Under the pieces are notes generated by a model, which was given only the letters and a program-made list of their open reading frames with translations, did not search any database and was not told the origin of the DNA. This document shows positions 9,435 through 19,112 of a stretch of DNA of 64,000 nt, one piece after another. Position numbers and translations under genes: made by a program. Source of the stretch: Paenibacillus lemnae (GTDB lineage Bacteria > Bacillota > Bacilli > Paenibacillales > Paenibacillaceae); assembly GCF_012933385.1 (NCBI RefSeq), contig NZ_JABBPN010000012.1, positions 78,277-142,276 on the forward strand, read 5' to 3'. The stretch's first letter is position 1. Each line of letters opens with the position of its first letter.

Positions 9435-11801
9435 ATGATGAATATGGACATGATCCAAGAAATAACTGATATGAAACTGGGTATCATCTACAGCCCGGAG
9501 TCCACAGGATTCCGCTTATGGGCTCCGGGTGCCGAAGCCGTGTCTTTGATGCTGTATGAAGATGAAGGAAAATATGATTCATCCGGGATGGTACAGGACC
9601 ACCATGGTGGTATCGAAGTTACAATGAACATGCAGGATCAGGGAGTCTGGAGTGCAGCCGTATCCGGTGATCTGTCCGGAAAGTTTTATATGTACAAGAT
9701 TTACCGGGAAAATGGAAGGTTCAACTATGCTGTAGATCCCTATGCTGCTGCAGTCAGCGCCAACGGATGCCGGGGAGCTATCGTCAATCCGGTGCTTTGT
9801 TGTCCGGAAGGGTGGGAAAACGACCAGAGGCCTCCTTTTGTTCAACCTACTGATGCGGTTCTGTATGAACTGCATGTAAGAGATTTCTCGATTTCACCCG
9901 ATTCAGGGATGCGATATAAAGGTAAATTCAAGGCTTTTACGGAATGTGGCTTGCGTGATGAGTTTGGCAACAGTCTGGGCATTGATCATCTGGTTGAGTT
10001 GGGAATCACCCATGTACATTTGCTGCCGATATTTGATTTTAAAACGGTCAATGAGCTGACGTCCTCTCCTGTCTGGGATGCTGAAGGGGAATACAACTGG
10101 GGATACGATCCTCAACATTATAATGTGCCCGAGGGATCCTATGCGACAGACCCAAGGAAGCCGGAGGTCCGGATCACGGAGTGCAAAGAAATGATACAGG
10201 CCCTGCACCAAAAAGGAATACGGGTCATAATGGATGTGGTGTACAATCACACCTACACCGTGGAAGACGGACCATTTGAGCAGGTCGTGCCGGGGTATTT
10301 CTACAGGAGAGACAGCAGCGGCCGATTGTCTAACGGCTCTGGTGTGGGTAACGAGCTGGCTTCAGAAAAACCGATGGTGCGTAAATATATCAAGGATTCC
10401 CTGCGATATTGGGCTGAAGAATATCATATTGACGGGTTCCGCTTTGATCTCATGGCGCTCATTGATGTAGAGACGATCACAGAGATTGTCCAGGAGCTGC
10501 GATGTGAAGTCGATCCGGGTCTGCTGATTTATGGGGAGCCCTGGACAGGCGGAGATAGTCCGCTGCAGAACAAGACTTTTAAAGGGACGCAGCGCGGAAA
10601 AGGCTTTGCTGTCTTTAACGATCATTTTCGTCATGCGATTAAAGGAGATAATGATGGCGGAGGTAAAGGCTTTGCCACAGGGGAGACCTGGTATGAAGGA
10701 GCCGTGGCAGAGGGGATGCTGGGATCGATCCATGATTTCGCGCTTGAGGCGTCGGAGACGGTTAATTATGTGACGGTCCATGACAATCTGAATCTATGGG
10801 ATAAGGTCATGATCTCGATGGGCAAATGGCATGAGGCAGGATTTATTCACATGGAAAACGGGCGTCCGGCAGATGGAGCTTACATTGTTGAAAAAGTGAC
10901 AGCGGCAGACCCGTACAGAACAATTCAGGTACAGGATGCCTTGGCATCTGAAGCAGTGAAGCGGTGTTTGCTCGCAAATGGAATCGTCCTGCTGTCTCAA
11001 GGCATTCCGCTAATTCATGCGGGCGATGAGTTTTTACGGAGTAAATTTGGAGACCATAACAGCTACCGCAGCGGGGATGCGGTCAATGCGATCCCGTGGA
11101 GCCTGAAGCAGCGCTTTAAGGAGGTTCATGCTTACTATTGTGGCTTGATCAGCCTCCGGCGAAATCACCCGGCATTCCGGATGAACAGCCGTGAACAAAT
11201 CGAAAGACATATGGAGATCATTCGCTGCAGTGACCAGGTGGTGGCATACCGGTTGTCAGATTGTGCGAATGGGGATCCCTGGAAGCAGATCGTGGTCATC
11301 GTGAACGGGAATTTACAGGCTTCAAAGGTAGAGCTTCCGCCGACTCCCTACAGCTGGAATATTGTTGTCAATGAACGGTTAGCAGGTAATGAGATTATTT
11401 CAACGACGGATCATGCCGACGTAACAGTACCGGGGCTTTCACTCATGGTCTTGTACGAAGATCATGATCGGCTGAAGCAAAACCTGGTCAAGGTCCAGGT
11501 TGAATATGAACGTACAGACCATCAGTACAGCGGCTGGAATTTATGGGTGTGGGGCACTGGAGTGAAGGACGGTCGGATTGATTTTACCCACATGGAGAAA
11601 GGACGTGCGCAAGCGGTTATTTATGCTGCTGCCGATGTAGAAAAGATCGGCTGTATTGTCAGGCTTAATGATTGGGAAGCCAGAGAGTGGGAGCAGGACC
11701 GTTATATTATTGTGCCTGACCATCGACAGACCGTGCAGGTAAAGGTGTCCAGCGGCAAAGAATCTGCCTTGTCTGATGTGATCACGGGGAAGGCCAGCTG
11801 A
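9435..11801 (+). CDS. pulA: Type I pullulanase (GH13_14) with C-terminal PUD/CBM41-like domain
   Basis: 788 residues from ATG 9435. A CBM48-like N-terminal domain (about 15-110; FRLWAPGAEAVSLMLY) is followed by a GH13 barrel with the pullulanase signature YNWGYDP, DVVYNHT, nucleophile Asp338 (GFRFDLMAL), acid/base Glu368 (IYGEPWTGG) and VTVHDNLNLWD. It hydrolyses alpha-1,6 links of pullulan, glycogen or starch. No signal peptide is seen, so it probably acts in the cytosol. Residues ~690-780 (GWNLWVWGTG, GCIVRLNDWEAREWEQDRYI) look like a pullulanase-associated carbohydrate-binding domain, which in most pullulanases is N-terminal. The start is uncertain: a TTG at 9348 and an ATG at 9381 are in frame, all with weak ribosome binding sites. 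Confidence 0.9.
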   Translation: MMNMDMIQEITDMKLGIIYSPESTGFRLWAPGAEAVSLMLYEDEGKYDSSGMVQDHHGGIEVTMNMQDQGVWSAAVSGDLSGKFYMYKIYRENGRFNYAVDPYAAAVSANGCRGAIVNPVLCCPEGWENDQRPPFVQPTDAVLYELHVRDFSISPDSGMRYKGKFKAFTECGLRDEFGNSLGIDHLVELGITHVHLLPIFDFKTVNELTSSPVWDAEGEYNWGYDPQHYNVPEGSYATDPRKPEVRITECKEMIQALHQKGIRVIMDVVYNHTYTVEDGPFEQVVPGYFYRRDSSGRLSNGSGVGNELASEKPMVRKYIKDSLRYWAEEYHIDGFRFDLMALIDVETITEIVQELRCEVDPGLLIYGEPWTGGDSPLQNKTFKGTQRGKGFAVFNDHFRHAIKGDNDGGGKGFATGETWYEGAVAEGMLGSIHDFALEASETVNYVTVHDNLNLWDKVMISMGKWHEAGFIHMENGRPADGAYIVEKVTAADPYRTIQVQDALASEAVKRCLLANGIVLLSQGIPLIHAGDEFLRSKFGDHNSYRSGDAVNAIPWSLKQRFKEVHAYYCGLISLRRNHPAFRMNSREQIERHMEIIRCSDQVVAYRLSDCANGDPWKQIVVIVNGNLQASKVELPPTPYSWNIVVNERLAGNEIISTTDHADVTVPGLSLMVLYEDHDRLKQNLVKVQVEYERTDHQYSGWNLWVWGTGVKDGRIDFTHMEKGRAQAVIYAAADVEKIGCIVRLNDWEAREWEQDRYIIVPDHRQTVQVKVSSGKESALSDVITGKAS

Positions 11802-11810
11802 AACGCCATA

Positions 11811-11855
11811 AAAAAAATGCAGCTTTTGGAATCATTCCATAAGCTGCATTTTTTT
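11811..11855. terminator. Terminator after pullulanase gene (symmetrical)
   Basis: A 15-base perfect inverted repeat (A7 + TGCAGCTT, loop of 15, AAGCTGCA + T7). The A and T tracts would let it work in both directions; the pullulanase transcript is the user. Confidence 0.88.
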
Positions 11856-11989
11856 ATATTAATAAGAGAGGGGTACATATCATTACCCCAAGACAGGCTG
11901 CTGAAACGCAAAACAAGTTAGATGATTACCAAGCAAGGGAAAGGGGTAAAACATAGATAAGCTTGTTTCGTATAAGGAGGATGTTAATA

Positions 11990-12643
11990 ATGACGTCAAA
12001 GAGAAATAGTTTTCAATTAGAAGCTGAGGTTCGCAATGAATTCACACGTGCCTCCCGCCGCACGATTCGTGAAAGTGGCGGCGTACCGGGAGTCGTATAT
12101 GGCGCAGGTACTGAAAGTATTCCTGTATCCGTCGATCTGAAAGACGCATCCAAGCTCTTTCATAAGGGACGTTCGGAATCTTTCAAACTGAACATCAAGG
12201 GCTCGGATTCTCTTCCGGTTCTAATCAAAGACGTACAGCAGCGCGGCGGTAAATTCGTCCATGTTGATTTTCTCCACATCTCCATGAATAAACCGGTTCG
12301 TGTTACTATTCCAGTCAGCTATCAGGGTGAGGCTGTTGGAACGAAGAGCGGTGGTATTGTTCAGACACAAGTAACGGAGCTGGACGTAGAAGGTCTTCCA
12401 AATGATCTTCCTTCTGTCATTGAAGCCGATATCTCTTCTTTGGAGATTGGCGACCGGTTGACTGTGGCCGATCTGGAGCTTCCTAAAGGGATTACTCTTT
12501 ACGCTGAGGATGAAGAGGTTCTTGCTTCTGTTATCGTTCCTCGCGTAGTGGAAGCGGCGGATACAGATGCTGAGAGTGACACTGAAGACGGCGCCGTGGC
12601 CGAAGACGGAAACCAGGAAGCAGAAGGAACAAAAGAGGACTAG
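11990..12643 (+). CDS. rplY: 50S ribosomal protein L25 / general stress protein Ctc
   Basis: 217 residues, the long TL5/Ctc form. The N-terminal 5S-rRNA-binding L25 domain (about 1-95; VPGVVYGAG, LPVLIKDVQ, HVDFLHISM) is followed by the C-terminal TL5 beta domain (about 100-185; VPVSYQGEAVGTKSGG, DLELPKGITLYAEDEEVL). A very acidic tail follows (TDAESDTEDGAVAEDG). It binds 5S rRNA on the large subunit. ATG 11990 has AAGGAGG 9 bases upstream; in-frame ATG 11981 touches that site and was not chosen. It stands alone between two terminators. Confidence 0.95.
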   Translation: MTSKRNSFQLEAEVRNEFTRASRRTIRESGGVPGVVYGAGTESIPVSVDLKDASKLFHKGRSESFKLNIKGSDSLPVLIKDVQQRGGKFVHVDFLHISMNKPVRVTIPVSYQGEAVGTKSGGIVQTQVTELDVEGLPNDLPSVIEADISSLEIGDRLTVADLELPKGITLYAEDEEVLASVIVPRVVEAADTDAESDTEDGAVAEDGNQEAEGTKED

Positions 12644-12663
12644 AACGCTTTATCATATAAACC

Positions 12664-12711
12664 GAGAGGGCCTTCCCTAAAGATCTTAGGGAAGGCCCTC
12701 TTTGCTTTGAT
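12664..12711. terminator. Strong convergent terminator between rplY and kduD
   Basis: GAGGGCCTTCCCTAA and TTAGGGAAGGCCCTC form a perfect 15-bp stem with a 5-base loop, followed by TTTGCTTT. It lies between two convergent genes; the T tract is better on the plus strand. Confidence 0.88.
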
Positions 12712-12737
12712 GCGATGCTGCAGTATCAAAATACCTG

Positions 12738-13490
12738 TTAACGAGCCATCCAGCCGCCGTCAACACAAAGGACATGTCCGCTCAGGTAATCTGCCGCTGC
12801 GGAAGCGAGGAATACAGCAGGGCCGCCGATATCCTCAGGTTTGCCCCAGCGTCCGGCAGGAATGCGTTCTGTGATTGACCGGAAACGTTCCTCATCCTGA
12901 CGAATCTGCTCTGTGTTGTCTGTCTCAATGTAGCCCGGAGCAATGCCGTTGACCTGTACACCGCTGGCAGCCCACTCATTGGCGAGCGCCTTGGTTAGAC
13001 CAGCGATACCATGTTTGCTTGCCGTATAACCGGGTACGTTGATTCCCCCCTGATAGGAGAGCATGGAGCAAATATTAATAATTTTTCCGCTGCCTCTCTC
13101 GATCATATGTCGTCCTGCATGCTGTGACAGGAGAAACACGCTATTTAGATTCAAGTCGATGACATCGAGAAAGTCCTGCATGCTGTGATCCTTTGCCGGT
13201 GTACGGCGGATGATTCCGGCATTATTGACCAGGATATCGACGCTGCCGGTCAGCTGAAGCGCTTGGTCAAACGTCTCCTGAAGCTTGGATGCATCACTGA
13301 GATCCACCTTGATTTCTGATGTTTTTCTGCCGAAAGAACGAATGATGTTCATCGTTTCTTCACTGGTGTTATATGATACGCATACGACGTCAGCTCCTGC
13401 TTCGGCTAAGGCAGCTGCAATGCCTTGGCCTAATCCACGGGCTGCACCGGTAACCATTGCGGTCTTGCCGCTTAAATCGAATTTGCTCAC
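12738..13490 (-). CDS. kduD: 2-deoxy-D-gluconate 3-dehydrogenase (short-chain dehydrogenase)
   Basis: 250 residues, the family length. The Rossmann motif TGAARGLG is at about 14-21, NNAG at about 92, and the catalytic YTASK at about 155-159 is preceded by a Ser in SMLSYQGG. KduD reduces 2,5-diketo-3-deoxygluconate to 2-keto-3-deoxygluconate in pectin (galacturonate oligomer) degradation. The start is GTG with AAAGGAG about 12 bases upstream. It is the last gene of the minus-strand unit kduI - DeoR regulator - kduD, 62 bases after the regulator. KduI next door supports the KduD assignment over a generic oxidoreductase. Confidence 0.9.
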   Translation of the reverse strand: MSKFDLSGKTAMVTGAARGLGQGIAAALAEAGADVVCVSYNTSEETMNIIRSFGRKTSEIKVDLSDASKLQETFDQALQLTGSVDILVNNAGIIRRTPAKDHSMQDFLDVIDLNLNSVFLLSQHAGRHMIERGSGKIINICSMLSYQGGINVPGYTASKHGIAGLTKALANEWAASGVQVNGIAPGYIETDNTEQIRQDEERFRSITERIPAGRWGKPEDIGGPAVFLASAAADYLSGHVLCVDGGWMAR

Positions 13491-13552
13491 TGGCGCTCAG
13501 CGCTCCTTTCTTATGGAAAATATTCCGCCTGACTGCCCTTGATGGTCAATGG

Positions 13553-14311
13553 TCAGCGGGGCTTGATAATAGGTATTCCTGCCTTAACGTACATGTCTTC
13601 CGTCTCGTCAGGCAATCCGCGGTCTGTCAAAATGGCGGTCAGTTCCTGTAAGGATGCGAATGTCCGCAGAGCCGTCTGTCCGAATTTTTGATGATGTACC
13701 GCAGCATATACTTCCAGGGACGTATTTACAAGCGCCTGCTTGAAATCAAGCAGGTCTCCGGTATAGATCGTTAATCCATGATCCGGATGAACACCTGTAG
13801 CCGATATGAAAGCTTTCTGTATGTTGAGCTGCCGTACATAAGCGGCGGAATCCGGTCCGGCAAGCACATTGCGTACCCGGTAGCCCCCCGGAACGACCAG
13901 ACGGATTTCATCCTTGGCCGCAAGCTCACTGATGATATACACATCGTTGGTGACTACTGTAAGGGGCGCGTTCGGCAATCTCCGTGCGATTTCCAATGTC
14001 GTGCTGCCGCCGTCCAGAGCAATGATATTACCCGGTTCAATGCGGGAGAGTGCCAGTTGTGCGATCTCGGCTTTTTCATCGCTGTGTTTTGACAAAGGCT
14101 CTCTGGCCGGAAGAATGCCGAACTGGTCGCTTTGTGCAAGAACCGCACCGCCGTGAACGCGGACAATCAATCCCTGTTCTTCCAGACGCGTCAGGTCCTC
14201 GCGGACCGTCTTCCCGGAAACCTGAAGCTGTTCGCTGAGCTCCGAGACGGTGACTTCCTTGCGTGTGAGCAGCAGCTCCATAATTTTTTCATATCGCCTG
14301 ATCGGGTTCAT
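13553..14311 (-). CDS. DeoR-family sugar-phosphate-responsive repressor
   Basis: 252 residues from the ATG before NPIRRYEKI. An N-terminal DeoR-type winged HTH (about 5-60; EVTVSELSEQLQVSGKTVREDL) and the linker GLIVRVHGGAVL lead to a DeoRC effector domain (about 75-230; ALDGGSTTLEIARRL, TVVTNDVYI, ISATGVHPDHGLT), related to sugar-phosphate isomerases. It probably senses a phosphorylated breakdown product of the kdu pathway and controls its own operon; this is inferred from position between kduI and kduD. An in-frame TTG four codons upstream is only ~3 bases from AAGGAAGAG, so the ATG is preferred although its spacing is long. Confidence 0.87.
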   Translation of the reverse strand: MNPIRRYEKIMELLLTRKEVTVSELSEQLQVSGKTVREDLTRLEEQGLIVRVHGGAVLAQSDQFGILPAREPLSKHSDEKAEIAQLALSRIEPGNIIALDGGSTTLEIARRLPNAPLTVVTNDVYIISELAAKDEIRLVVPGGYRVRNVLAGPDSAAYVRQLNIQKAFISATGVHPDHGLTIYTGDLLDFKQALVNTSLEVYAAVHHQKFGQTALRTFASLQELTAILTDRGLPDETEDMYVKAGIPIIKPR

Positions 14312-14351
14312 ATTGTAAATCAACTCTTCCTTGGCAAATTGCGTGTTGTCT

Positions 14352-15188
14352 CTACTGTAGTTCTTTTATCGATACAGCGTCCATGTCGTCATAACGCTTG
14401 TTATCACCGGCCATACCCCAGATAAAGGTATAATTGCTTGTGCCTACGCCGCTGTGAATAGACCAGCTTGGCGAGATGACAGCCTGTTCATTGCGCATGA
14501 CAATATGACGCGTTTCCGAAGGCTGTCCCATCAGATGGATGACCACGGCATCGTCTGGAAGGTCAAAGTACATATAGGCCTCCATACGGCGAGGATGGGT
14601 GTGCGCTGGCATGGTGTTCCACATGTTGCCTTCCTTCAGCAGAGTCATACCCATGACCAGCTGTGCGCTCTCAATTCCTTTTTGATGGATAAAGCGGTAG
14701 ATGACACGGTCATTAGAATTCTTGATATCACCCAGAGCACTGGAGTCCGCCTCTTCAAGGGTTGCTTTGGCAGCCGGAAATTCCTTATGTGCGGGAGCAG
14801 AATTCAGGTAGAACTTGGCAGGATTGGAGCTGTCGCTGCTTTTGAAGATGACTTCCTTGGTACCCATGCCGATATACAGGCATTCTTTGTGCGCAAGCTG
14901 GAATTCTTCGCCGTCCGCAGAAACTACACCGGAACCTCCTACATTAATTACACCAAGTTCGCGGCGCTCCAGGAAAAATTCCACGCCAAGTTCTTTCATG
15001 TCCGTATCCAGCTTCACACTTTCTTTAACAGGGTAGGCTCCGCCAATAATCAAGCGGTCTTCATGCGACAGAACGAGCTCCAGCTGATCCGGAGTAAAAA
15101 GAGTCGGGATATGGAATTCCTTGCGCAGCCGTTCGGTATCAAATTGCTTAACTTCGTTAGGGTGTGATGCATATCTTCTTTCCATCAT
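14352..15188 (-). CDS. kduI: 5-dehydro-4-deoxy-D-glucuronate isomerase
   Basis: 278 residues, the family length. The cupin-fold enzyme shows NVGGSGVVSADG, and the zinc-binding stretch HTHPRRMEAYMYFD. KduI converts 5-keto-4-deoxyuronate from unsaturated uronates to 2,5-diketo-3-deoxygluconate, the substrate of KduD. AAGGGG lies about 6 bases ahead of the start. First gene of the minus-strand operon. Divergent from an esterase gene across a 140-bp region holding a perfect dyad. Confidence 0.95.
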   Translation of the reverse strand: MMERRYASHPNEVKQFDTERLRKEFHIPTLFTPDQLELVLSHEDRLIIGGAYPVKESVKLDTDMKELGVEFFLERRELGVINVGGSGVVSADGEEFQLAHKECLYIGMGTKEVIFKSSDSSNPAKFYLNSAPAHKEFPAAKATLEEADSSALGDIKNSNDRVIYRFIHQKGIESAQLVMGMTLLKEGNMWNTMPAHTHPRRMEAYMYFDLPDDAVVIHLMGQPSETRHIVMRNEQAVISPSWSIHSGVGTSNYTFIWGMAGDNKRYDDMDAVSIKELQ

Positions 15189-15212
15189 TCATTTCCCCTT
15201 CACCGTGTATTC

Positions 15213-15230
15213 ATGAACAATAAGGTTCAT
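15213..15230. promoter_or_regulatory. Candidate operator dyad for the kdu DeoR regulator
   Basis: ATGAAC-AATAAG-GTTCAT is a perfect 6-6-6 inverted repeat just upstream of kduI. A third half-site, GTTCAT, occurs at 15255-15260. The location between kduI and the divergent esterase fits an operator serving both; binding by the DeoR protein is inferred. Confidence 0.5.
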
Positions 15231-15262
15231 ATAAGTACAAACTACTCCATTTATGTTCATTT

Positions 15263-15276
15263 TGCAAGCGTTATCG
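15263..15276. promoter_or_regulatory. Possible CcpA cre site
   Basis: TGCAAGCGTTATCG agrees with the cre consensus at all but two fixed positions and keeps the central CG. It lies in the intergenic region of a sugar-acid locus, where catabolite repression is expected. Weak, sequence-only call. Confidence 0.35.
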
Positions 15277-15328
15277 TATAAAATGAATGATATAATCAGG
15301 AATGCAATTGAGAAAGGGAGGGTTTAAG

Positions 15329-16354
15329 ATGTTTCAAGCAGATGCATGGATGGAGCAGCAGTACCGCAAAAATATGGAGAAGGTGGCACAACAAACACGG
15401 GAACAGTCCAAGGAACAAAGGCGGCGTGACCTTACGGATGTTATGCGCAAGCTCATCGGGGAGATTGAGACAGGTGAACTTCCGGCCCCAGTAATCACGG
15501 AACGTGTTTCTTGTCCCGGTTATACTCGTGAGCGAGTCATTCTCTCGGCAGCAGAGGGCCTAGAGTTCGGCGCCTATATTTTGATTCCTGATAACTGCAG
15601 TGAGAAGGCGCTGCCGGCTGTGCTGGCCATTCATGGACACGGCTATGGCAGCCGTGAAATTGCCGGCATGCTGCCGGATGGGACGGCAGATGAAAGTCCG
15701 CCCGGAATCCATCAGCATTTTGCAGTACAGCTGGTGCGCCGCGGCGTCATTGTGATTGCTCCGGATGTTGTCGGATTTGGTGAACGACGCTTGAGATCAG
15801 ATACGGAAAAGAACCCTGAAGCTGCCTCTTCCTGTTACAGAATGGCTGTGCAGCTGATGATGCTGGGAAAGACCCTTACCGGTCTGAGGATTGCGGAGCT
15901 GCGAAAGGCGGTCGATTATATTGTCAGCCGTCCGGAGGTGGATTCAGCAAAGATCGGCGTGATGGGATTCTCCGGCGGAGGTCTGCTTGCGTATACCGCC
16001 GCCGTACTGGATGAACGGTTAAAAGCGATTGTTCTCACGGGTTACACCAATACGTATAAGGATAGTATATTGGCTGTGCAGCATTGTCTCTGCAACTATA
16101 CGCCCGGCATGCTGACTTATGCGGAGCTGCCGGAATGGATCGGATTACTATGTCCCCGTCCATTGTTTCTGGAATCAGGCCTTCATGATTTCATATTTCC
16201 AGAAGCCGGTTTCCGAAAAGCGGAAGCGGAGATTCAGCATATTTACAATCAGGCGGGGGCATCTGAACGTTTAACCGTCGATCTGTTTCCTGGTGGACAT
16301 GAGATCAGCGGCAGAAAATCATATGACTGGCTGTGTCAACAGCTTCGCAAGTAA
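15329..16354 (+). CDS. Alpha/beta-hydrolase esterase (dienelactone-hydrolase/acetyl-esterase type)
   Basis: 341 residues from ATG 15329, with AAGGGAGG 7 bases upstream. After a charged helical N-terminus (KVAQQTREQSKEQRRRD) comes an alpha/beta-hydrolase domain: oxyanion stretch LAIHGHGYG, nucleophile Ser215 in GFSGGGLLAY, an acid in GLHDFIFP and catalytic His in PGGHEISG. No signal peptide, so cytosolic. Placed between kduI and a GH51 arabinofuranosidase, it most likely deacetylates or otherwise de-esterifies imported pectin or arabinoxylan fragments. The exact family is not certain. A TATAAT at about 15290 may be its -10. It converges with the next gene, 20 bases away, with no visible terminator. 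Confidence 0.75.
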   Translation: MFQADAWMEQQYRKNMEKVAQQTREQSKEQRRRDLTDVMRKLIGEIETGELPAPVITERVSCPGYTRERVILSAAEGLEFGAYILIPDNCSEKALPAVLAIHGHGYGSREIAGMLPDGTADESPPGIHQHFAVQLVRRGVIVIAPDVVGFGERRLRSDTEKNPEAASSCYRMAVQLMMLGKTLTGLRIAELRKAVDYIVSRPEVDSAKIGVMGFSGGGLLAYTAAVLDERLKAIVLTGYTNTYKDSILAVQHCLCNYTPGMLTYAELPEWIGLLCPRPLFLESGLHDFIFPEAGFRKAEAEIQHIYNQAGASERLTVDLFPGGHEISGRKSYDWLCQQLRK

Positions 16355-16374
16355 CTTAATCCGGGCAGAGTGCC

Positions 16375-17286
16375 TTATATCGTATCGTATATGACCCGTA
16401 CAAGCAGATCCTGGCTGTAATTGCCGAAGTGCTTACCGAATATAGTCAAACCTCCTTTATTCTCGGACCGGTCATCCACAGCCATTCGAAAAGCAATAGA
16501 ACTTCTGTAATCGAGTCCGATATGCTCCAGTGTTACATCAGAAATGCGGAAGCCATCAATAAAGCAGCCGTCGTTATTAATGCGGATCAGCTTCAGCATT
16601 CCGTACTGGTTCAACTGGGGCGGCCACCATTCGGGATTAAATGTACCACGTGAGTCACCAAAGTCACCCGGGCTTGTCCAGCTGCCGATCTCCGTGTTGT
16701 TAATATGAAACCGGATGTCTGAAGGATATTGATCACAATAACCCGGAGCCTCAGAGCCGAGTTCCATGGAGAATTGAATCTCACGAAGTTTCTGATAAGG
16801 CTTTAGATAGTTGGGAATGCGATACTCCAAATATCCTTCAGAGAGCCAAATAATCTCGGCCTCCACACGTTTGGGGTCTGCAAAATAACGGGGATCGTCA
16901 AACTCACCTACGATCTGATCTTTAGTGGCTAATCCACAGGTAGGAGCTGCCCGATAATCACTGAAGTGTCCGACACGTATCTCCGTTTCGTACAGGTTGT
17001 CTTCATCTCTGCTGATCAGATCGACCATCAGCTTCTCTTTTTTGAGGTAACAGATCTTTTGGATACCATGCTTTCCGCCGCTGGTCTGAATCTCGATCAA
17101 GCCGCTGTCCTCCAGCTTTTTGATATGCATCGTGATGGCTCCATTGCTGAGATTCAACCGTTTTGCCAAATCATTCAGATTTAAACTCTGGTTTTTAGCG
17201 AGCAGTTCGATGATTTGAATTCGGATATCTGAACTGAGCGCTTTAAAAATATCGAGACCGCTCATCAAATGTTTGATATAGATCAT
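16375..17286 (-). CDS. ArsR-fold regulator with large C-terminal beta domain, next to arabinofuranosidase
   Basis: 303 residues. An ArsR-like winged HTH at about 5-80 (DIFKALSSDIRIQIIELL, LAKRLNLSNGAITMHIKKLE) is followed by ~220 residues, apparently beta-rich, with no metal-site pattern of ArsR metalloregulators; it includes IRFHINNTEIGSW and RISDVTLEHIGL. The size and composition suggest a sugar-sensing jelly-roll domain (inference). Divergent from abfA, with a perfect 16-bp palindrome between them, it probably controls abfA. A start 14 codons upstream (MMPDD) is possible but lacks a ribosome binding site; the chosen ATG has AAGG about 11 bases ahead. Confidence 0.7.
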   Translation of the reverse strand: MIYIKHLMSGLDIFKALSSDIRIQIIELLAKNQSLNLNDLAKRLNLSNGAITMHIKKLEDSGLIEIQTSGGKHGIQKICYLKKEKLMVDLISRDEDNLYETEIRVGHFSDYRAAPTCGLATKDQIVGEFDDPRYFADPKRVEAEIIWLSEGYLEYRIPNYLKPYQKLREIQFSMELGSEAPGYCDQYPSDIRFHINNTEIGSWTSPGDFGDSRGTFNPEWWPPQLNQYGMLKLIRINNDGCFIDGFRISDVTLEHIGLDYRSSIAFRMAVDDRSENKGGLTIFGKHFGNYSQDLLVRVIYDTI

Positions 17287-17426
17287 GGGCAAAGAACCTT
17301 CTTCCTCGGAACAATCATCCGGCATCATTTTATTTCACATCATTATAAACGAAACGGCAAGGGAAAGAAAGTTACACGCCTTGGGTATAAATGCTGTCTT
17401 CGTACTGATCTATTAGTTTATATAAG

Positions 17427-17442
17427 TATAAATTAATTTATA
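17427..17442. promoter_or_regulatory. Perfect 16-bp AT palindrome, candidate operator of the abfA regulator
   Basis: TATAAATTAATTTATA lies between the divergent regulator and abfA, about 87 bases before abfA. It is embedded in an AT-rich stretch (17411-17460) that should also hold promoters. ArsR-fold proteins bind such AT-rich imperfect or perfect dyads; the pairing is inferred. Confidence 0.45.
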
Positions 17443-17474
17443 TTTATATTTACAAAATAGATTTGATGTGTTAA

Positions 17475-19037
<1,563 letters not shown>

Positions 19038-19050
19038 TAACTTAATGTAA

Positions 19051-19097
19051 AAAAGAGAGAGTCCCGGGAAGTCATCTTCGCGGGACTCTCTTTTTTT
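19051..19097. terminator. Convergent terminator between abfA and YitT-like gene
   Basis: GAGAGAGTCCCG and CGGGACTCTCTTTT form an 11-bp or longer stem with an internal loop, followed by seven T; an A run on the left makes it usable from both sides. Confidence 0.85.
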
Positions 19098-19112
19098 GCA
19101 GCTTACAGATTC

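Noticed and set aside
11917..11942. SigB-like GTTAGA-N14-GGGAAA upstream of the L25/Ctc gene
   Set aside because: ctc is SigB dependent in Bacillus, but this match is poor in the -35 (GTTAGA for GTTTAA) and the sequence gives no sign that SigB exists here.
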